Shown here: positions 59,044 to 64,000 of the stretch, one piece after another
Position numbering within the stretch: the first letter of the stretch is position 1
Layout: each line of letters opens with the position of its first letter
Assembly: GCF_029852145.1 (NCBI RefSeq)
Contig: NC_079971.1
Coordinates: 14,596,667 to 14,660,666, forward strand
Origin: Microplitis mediator
Taxonomy: Eukaryota; Arthropoda; Insecta; Hymenoptera; Braconidae
Length of the DNA: 64,000 bases
Reading direction: 5' to 3'
The notes under the pieces: generated by a model
Databases searched by the model: none
What the model was told of the DNA's origin: nothing
Seen by the model: the letters and a program-made list of their open reading frames with translations, nothing else
Position numbers and translations under genes: made by a program

Positions 59044-59546
59044 TTCTGCTTGTAAGCCGTGAGCTGGGGGAGGCGTTTGATTTCTTCGTGTTGTCTACTA
59101 CGAGTAATGGTGGTGACCACACCCTAAGGTGATGGTGAAGCGACAATTTTTCGAATCGCTGAACTCGAAATGTAAATTGCTGACTTAGTCAGATAGAGAG
59201 AGAAAGAGTTACTTTCAACAGCTCAAAGCTGGGACGATAAAGTCGATGTTTGACTTTTCGCTGACTCTGCGGTTTGATCGCGAAGTCGCGGACTGTAAAC
59301 TCAGGTGTTTCGCAACTCGATTGAGGGGCAGAAAACGCTGAGTTCGCAATACGTGGAGTTGCTAACCGTTAAGGTGTGGCAAGTCCACGGAGACAGGGTG
59401 TGGCACTTTAAAAAATGCCACGAAAATATGATTTTGAAATTTTTAGAATTTTGAAAATAGGAAAATTACCACAAATCTACCTTTATCTCGAGATTGGTAG
59501 AAAAATGATACCTGTGGCTCAAAAAGAAGGATTTTTAACTTCGAAA
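59044..59546 (-). other. 5' untranslated leader of the LTR element
   Basis: About 500 bp between primer site and gag without a long ORF in element sense. Expected to contain packaging signals and splice donors; none is identified with confidence. Confidence 0.5.
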
Positions 59547-59564
59547 ATCCCACCGCTGCCACCA
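59547..59564 (-). other. Primer binding site, tRNA-Leu type
   Basis: Plus strand ATCCCACCGCTGCCACCA equals the 3' end of a eukaryotic tRNA-Leu (…TCGAATCCCACCGCTGCCA) with its CCA, so the minus-strand RNA pairs with that tRNA over 18 nt. It starts 10 nt inside the 5' LTR boundary. The assignment rests on my knowledge of tRNA-Leu(AAG) 3' ends. Confidence 0.75.
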
Positions 59565-60349
59565 GTGTTCTTTATGTTATGTCCGCCGCTTAATTTTCAA
59601 TTATTTATCCGGGATTTCTCCCTTTGGTAGCGATAGTAATTTTTGGACAAGCGGGTTGGAGGGTGCGGACAACAATAAAGAATACGAGGAAGAAATTATC
59701 TTCCTATAATTTATTATTTATAGTGGATCTTTTCGAAAATTAAGAACCCAAACGTCTTCGAAGAGACTGGTGCTCTTGTTTAAGCCAAAAGTATTTTATG
59801 ATGATAGAAAAATAGCTCTTTCACCTACCTTTCGATGTCAATTCTTCTAGTGCGGCAGCTATTATCCCTCCAGGACTAAACAGCTCACTCGACCTTCCTG
59901 AGGGTTGGTAGAATAGGTGCGGCTGGGTTGGTAGGATGATATCTTATGTACTACTTTCGAATGAAACCGCAAGGTTGGACTGATGAACTTGATCTTTATT
60001 AATTATTTCAAATTACAACGTTTTTACTGAACGTCACTTGTTCACTCTAGTTTTTCACAACTTTATATTTAATTTATATTATAGGATTATTTATCCTTAA
60101 CAGATATTTTTATAAGATTCCAATTGATTTTTAATGCGTCCTTTTTCACACCCGAAAAGTGGTTTTATGCGCAAATTAACTCGGCACGAGATGGAATCGC
60201 AAATTCACGTAATTTGCGTCACTGGTTCGATCGTACCGGATAGTTTTTATAAATCCGACAAATATTGTATTAAATGAACGATTACTACAGTTGCGTCAGA
60301 TCGAATTTTAGATCAATATTTGAGGATTTTTAATATAAAATTTAAATCC

Positions 60350-60603
60350 CTTACTGACTTTTCGACGCCTAGGGCGGATTCCTGCAGTAAGGTTAATAAA
60401 ATTTAGCAATCTTTGACTATTTCTTATTGACTTTTCGACGCAGATGCGGATTCCTGCAATAAGAATTAGCCTAGATTATTTAAGAAGTGCCCTATTGACT
60501 TTTCAACGCAGAAGCGGATTCCTGCAATAGGGTTTAAGTTAAAAATTATTAAAAATCCTCTTATTGACTTTTCAACGCCTAGGGCAGATTCCTGCAATAA
60601 GAG
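60350..60603 (-). ncRNA. Four tandem covarying hairpins in the 5' LTR (RNA leader)
   Basis: Copies of the hairpins in the 3' LTR, at 60350-60391, 60423-60463, 60490-60532 and 60558-60603. In element sense each reads stem - CAGGAATC - inner stem-loop - TCGAAAAGT or TTGAAAAGT - stem. The related solo LTR has counterparts at 41421-41461, 41488-41529, 41566-41610 and 41635-41680, with ATCTTACTG/CAGTAAGAT in the third. Possible roles, not shown by sequence: packaging, translation control, nuclear export, or binding of a repeated protein. Confidence 0.75.
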
Positions 60604-60682
60604 TACACGAAATTTCGACGTTCGAATATTCGCGGACCGTAAGTTTTATGAACCGACTAGCCCTGAGCTATGGGTGCTCAGG

Positions 60683-60691
60683 CTTTTTATA
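60683..60691 (-). promoter_or_regulatory. TATA box of the LTR promoter
   Basis: Element-sense TATAAAAAG within GTTTATAAAAAGCC, with transcription expected to start 25-30 nt downstream (plus ~60655). The same site exists in the 3' LTR at 45129-45137. Confidence 0.55.
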
Positions 60692-60927
60692 AACTTTGGT
60701 TGGTGATTTGATGGGGAATTTATAATCATTGTCATTGGTGGAAAGTGACGACAGTTTATTATTTATTCGTTAAACTTATTGCAGATGTCTTCCCACTATT
60801 CTTTCCCGCATAAAAAGGTGAAAAAGCTGACGCTGCGTTTTCGCGCGCTTTTCAAAGAGGAGCTCGGAAATAATTATTTTAAATAATTATTAAAATAAAA
60901 AAAAAAATTATTTGGACATAACACAGC

Positions 60928-61544
60928 AAAATATATTTTTCGAGCCACAGTTTTTGCGGAATCATAAGCAAAAGGTCGAGACAAAATTTTTTTTAATTTT
61001 TTGGTTTTGTTTTTTAGGTCTACGGAGCCGGGATAAATTTTTCGAAAAAACGAATTTATGGCTCGTTTAGAAAATTCATTCAGCTACAATTTGTTTTTTT
61101 TTTGTTCCTCTGTACGACAATTTTCTGCTGAGATATCAGACTTCAAATGAAAAAGGATCCTTTTGTTTTTGATTATTGATATCTCAGCAAATAATGGCCG
61201 CACAATAATTGAAAGGGCAGTTCAAGAAACTTGAATAAATTCTCTACAATTTTCATTTTTGATTTTTTCAAAAAAAAAAATTATTTTTCATCCTTGATAT
61301 CCATTTGAAAAACCATTAAAAATAACCATTTTCTGGTTTATTAGTCGAGTCATCGCTACTCTACAAATATTGATAAAAAAAATAATGTTGCCAGGTAATT
61401 TTACAGCTTAATGTCCCCTCAAAAACCCTGGAAATTTTCAGATTGATCCATTGAACCGTTTGTTAACCGCCGATTGCTAAAAGTTTTACAAAACTTATTC
61501 CTTTAATTGTTTTGTAAAACTTTGAGCAATCGGTTCCATGATTC
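60928..61544. mobile_element. Continuation of the type-E foldback element split by the gypsy insertion
   Basis: Continues the arm begun at 43875 and shares segments with element E (GATATCAGACTTCAAATG, AAAGGATCCTTTTG, ATAAATTCTCTACAAT). From 61380, AATGTTGCCAGGTAATTTTA and AAAAACCCTGGAAATTTTCA are mirrored at 62575-62660, so the loop lies between and holds the element at 61545-62540. The remaining right arm is missing. Confidence 0.6.
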
Positions 61545-62540
61545 TTGATCCCCCGACAAAATATCCCCAGACAAAATATCCCCGGACAAAATATCCCCAC
61601 GACAAAAAATTCCCGACAATTAATCCTAAATAGCCGGAGTTTTTGAATAAAACGATAAACCACCAAATATTAAAAAAAAAAAAAAATTTTTGTTTGCAAA
61701 TAGTATTTTGAAATGTAAAGTAAGAATTGTCTAAACACAAATCTAAACCTTTAAAAAGTGTGTTTTCGGTAATTTAGTATGTTTTGATATCCTATATCAG
61801 TTTTTTCTTAAAATTGCTTTAACTAGTTTAAATGGTAAGTTTGTAAATAATGAGACTACGTCTAGGGATCTCAGAATGTAATCTGAAGGAATGTTGTTAA
61901 GTTTGTCTATTTCTTTCTTAAATTCAAAACTATCTTTAACATCAGAAGGTTGTTTTTTTCTTGTTTGACTTAAATTGTTGGTGTACCATTTGTTTAGATT
62001 GTTTATCGGAGAGTTAACTGATGAAATGATAATTCGAAAAGGCATGTTGGGTTTATGAATTTTAGGTAATGCATATGCTCTTGGTAAAGTATCGTTGTGT
62101 GTGATTAGAAAATTTTTTGTATCTTTGTCAATGTGTTCTAATCTAAGCCAAGTATTTCAATCAAGGTATAATCATGGTTTTTGTGTATGTTTGCTCGGTA
62201 ATAGGCCAACGCAAACGCGGGGATAGTGTTGCGCCCTTTTATCATGGTTTTTGTGTGTTCCCTGTTCAGAAAATCTCATAGAATCCGATAGATTCTCATA
62301 AATTCCCATAGAGATTTTAGAAGATTGAATGAGTCCTATGAGAAGTGCTATAGTTAAGTATAGGGCCAATATAGACCAACATATACGCTTGTTACCGTGT
62401 TGTGCCCTTTTATCATTGTACCCTTTAATCATTTTTTTTTTATTTAAATTTTCGAAAACCATAACGAATTCGAAGGATAACTTGTCGGGGTTTTTGTGTC
62501 ATAGGGATATTTTGTCAGGGATATTTTGTCGGAGGATCAA
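61545..62540. mobile_element. ~1-kb inverted-terminal-repeat element with GGATATTTTGTC repeats
   Basis: Ends TTGATCCCCCGACAAAATATC and its inverse (GATATTTTGTCGGAGGATCAA). Each end has several copies of the ATATTTTGTC motif (61556-61612; 62505-62530). The interior contains a Penelope-like RT fragment and a diverged direct repeat (TTTTATCAT near 62237 and 62408). A host duplication is not clear. Non-autonomous. Confidence 0.6.
61797..62163 (-). pseudogene. Penelope-like element RT fragment
   Basis: Minus-strand frame with TLPRAYALPKIHKPN, PFRIIISSVNSPINNL, KDSFEFKKEID and LRSLDVVSLFTNLP. This PKIHK...PFR.I.S...S...N / S.DV.SLFTN series is specific to Penelope-like reverse transcriptases. The frame extends upstream of the ATG at 62045 to about 62160 and ends soon after FTNLP at 61797. 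The rest of the RT and the GIY-YIG nuclease are absent. A dead fragment carried within another element. Confidence 0.75.
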
Positions 62541-62660
62541 GAAGCCTGATACCTGAGCAATCGGCCCGGACAATCGGTTTTATGGATCAATCTGAAAATT
62601 TCCAGGGTTTTTGAGGGTACATTAGCTGTAAAATTATCTGGCAACATGATTTTTAGGTAG

Positions 62661-63232
62661 ATTTTTCTAAAATCTAACTATTGTATTTGTTCTCATGGTC
62701 GATCATTCAAGGAATTTTGTCACAACCTATCATAATTAGTTGAGTAGGGTTCGAAAATACCATCCGTTAAAAAATTTATATATGTATGCATATGTATTTA
62801 TATTTTTTTTTTGTGACAGACACTTGAAATCTACGACATTTAGCGCCTATAGCTGGCAGCAAAAAATATTAGATAAGATACAGCTGGTAAAAAAGATACC
62901 TAATCGTTTTTATAGTGACGTCATCATCGGATCAAAAAATATTTTTTGGTTACATGTGCGATAGCAAACGACCAAAAAATATCGAAGTAATTTAACGAGC
63001 CATCTTGTGACAAAATTTATCATCATTTTAATTCGTCCACTTACCGACTTCTCTCTAATTTTCAACAAATACTCAAAACAATTTTACCAAATAAATAAAC
63101 GCGGATTTATAACCTGCCATTTATAGGCACTAAATATAGTAAATTTCAAATATCTGTCCCAAATCTAATGTATTTATCTAGTACAATCGAGTCTAAGACG
63201 CTCGCACTCGATAGATAAACTACTAATATATA
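62661..63232. other. No recognised gene
   Basis: AT-rich; small plus-strand ORF at 62740-62964 without recognised features. TA-rich sequence at 63215-63232 borders the next element. Confidence 0.35.
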
Positions 63233-64000
63233 TTAGACTGGGCCAAAAAAATTGACTATTATTTTTTTTCATAGCTATATCGAAAATATTATTCAGAATG
63301 ACGAAAAAAAAAATTTCATGAAAGTTTGAGCCCTTAATATCAATTTTAAGAGGTCTATCATTGCTATTTTAAATTTTAATTCATAATTTTATGTTTTACG
63401 TCAGAATTGCTAAAACATTAGAGTAAAAAAATTCATTTCCACTGGTTCTTATGTAAAATTAAATTACCTACAAAAAAGGTCTGATTGAAAATTTTTGTCA
63501 GACAAGCCGTTTCCGATTAATTAAGCTTAATAAAGTGATAAATTTTTTCGATTTAACATTTTTATTTTTGAATTTTGTACTGACGAATCAATAAATATCT
63601 AATGAAAACGATGATACATTTTTGAAGAAAATTTAATGCTCTACAAAAAAGGTCTCTTAACATTTTTTGCTAAATTCACTCCTCCGAAAGTTATTCAAGA
63701 TTGAATTTGAGTCAAAACGATTTCAATAACGTTAATAACTTTCGTAGAAGTGAATTTAACAAAAAATGTTAAGAGACCTTTTTTGTAGAGCATTAAATTT
63801 CCTTTGAAAACCTGTCATCGTTTTTATTAGATATTTATTGATTTGTCAGTTACAAAATTCAAAAGTAAAAATGGTAAATCGAAAAAATATATCACTTTAT
63901 TAAGCTTAATTAATCGGAAACGGCTTGTCTGCCGAAAATTTTCAATCAGACCTTTTTTTTAGGGAATTCAATTTTACATAAGAATAAGTGGAAATTAATT
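63233..64000. mobile_element. Foldback element F, cut by the window end
   Basis: Begins TTAGACTGGGCC in TA-rich sequence and carries TTAATATCAATTTTAA near 63334, the subterminal motif of D1-D3. Mirror symmetry about ~63720 includes TGTTAAGAGACCTTTTTTG and its inverse. The right end would be at about 64200, outside the window. It shows that the TTA-ended family has several diverged members. Confidence 0.7.

Larger units (their letters stand above)
44023..60923 (-). mobile_element. Env-bearing Ty3/gypsy (errantivirus-like) retroelement, 16.9 kb
   Basis: Complete provirus-like copy on the minus strand. Termini TGTTATGTCC/GGACATAACA, 4-bp target duplication CAGC (44019-44022 and 60924-60927), two ~1.35-kb LTRs, primer site, gag, protease, RT/RNase H, integrase and env in that order. 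At 16.9 kb it is about twice the usual size of insect gypsy-type elements. The excess is a 4.7-kb antisense gene block next to the 3' LTR and a long insert in pol. LTRs differ at about a dozen positions by eye (~1%), so the insertion is young. Nevertheless pol has three stops and at least two frameshifts, so this copy cannot make a complete Pol by ordinary translation. Confidence 0.92.
59575..60923 (-). repeat. 5' LTR of the Env-bearing element
   Basis: 1,349 bp. In element sense: U3 with TATAAAAAG (plus 60683-60691), then four hairpins (60350-60603), and AATAAA at plus 59995-60000. The hairpins therefore lie between TATA box and polyadenylation signal, in the transcribed R or U5 region. ~99% identical to 44023-45368. 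Confidence 0.95.

Noticed and set aside
44023..60923. Polydnavirus or other integrated DNA virus segment
   Set aside because: LTRs, target duplication, tRNA primer site and gag-pol-env order define a retroelement; no DNA-virus genes are seen.

Overview
This window is eukaryotic, AT-rich and dominated by transposable elements. Spliceosomal introns (GTAAGT...AG), TCAGT-type initiators, an Env-bearing Ty3/gypsy element, several non-LTR retrotransposon lineages and a tRNA-derived SINE point to an arthropod, most likely an insect. The species cannot be fixed from the sequence. I recognise no conserved single-copy host gene.

Layout: 1-4467 is the end of a nearly intact (+) non-LTR retrotransposon with a 1.4-kb (TTA)n tail, joined to a broken ORF1 of another element on the minus strand. 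4.7-16.5 kb is a patchwork: a possible LTR, two copies of a GT-microsatellite-bearing repeat family, two SINE copies, an 87-bp tandem array and three foldback elements. 16.5-21.45 kb (-) is a decayed CR1/jockey-like element. 21.9-31.8 kb (+) is a decayed EN/RT element split by two palindromic elements. 32.5-43.4 kb is a nest that can be resolved: one ~1.7-kb palindrome received five insertions (two palindromes, two solo LTRs, one GT-bearing repeat), and one inserted palindrome holds a third solo LTR. Because the arms mirror each other, each arm preserves the empty site of insertions in the other.

44023-60923 (-) is the key object: a 16.9-kb LTR retroelement with ~1.35-kb LTRs, a CAGC target duplication, a tRNA-Leu-type primer site, gag, protease, RT/RNase H, integrase and a baculovirus-F-like env. 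Three things are unusual. (i) Between env and the 3' LTR lie 4.7 kb with at least three small intron-containing genes in ANTISENSE orientation. They look like one family: a shared AP[N/P] anchor with an intron 18-22 codons after it, and a TCAGT initiator upstream of each. (ii) Each LTR holds four tandem hairpins with covarying stems and conserved internal loops, placed downstream of the TATA box and so probably in the RNA leader. Versions of all four recur in a related solo LTR at 41.1-42.3 kb. (iii) Pol has two protease-like domains and a ~600-residue insert between RNase H and integrase: an acidic disordered part and then a possible macro-domain-like fold. Pol carries stops and frameshifts although the LTRs are ~99% identical, so this copy was probably mobilised in trans.

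60.9-64 kb returns to broken foldback elements, one enclosing a Penelope-like RT fragment, and ends inside another foldback element. Coordinates of elements without target duplications are approximate.
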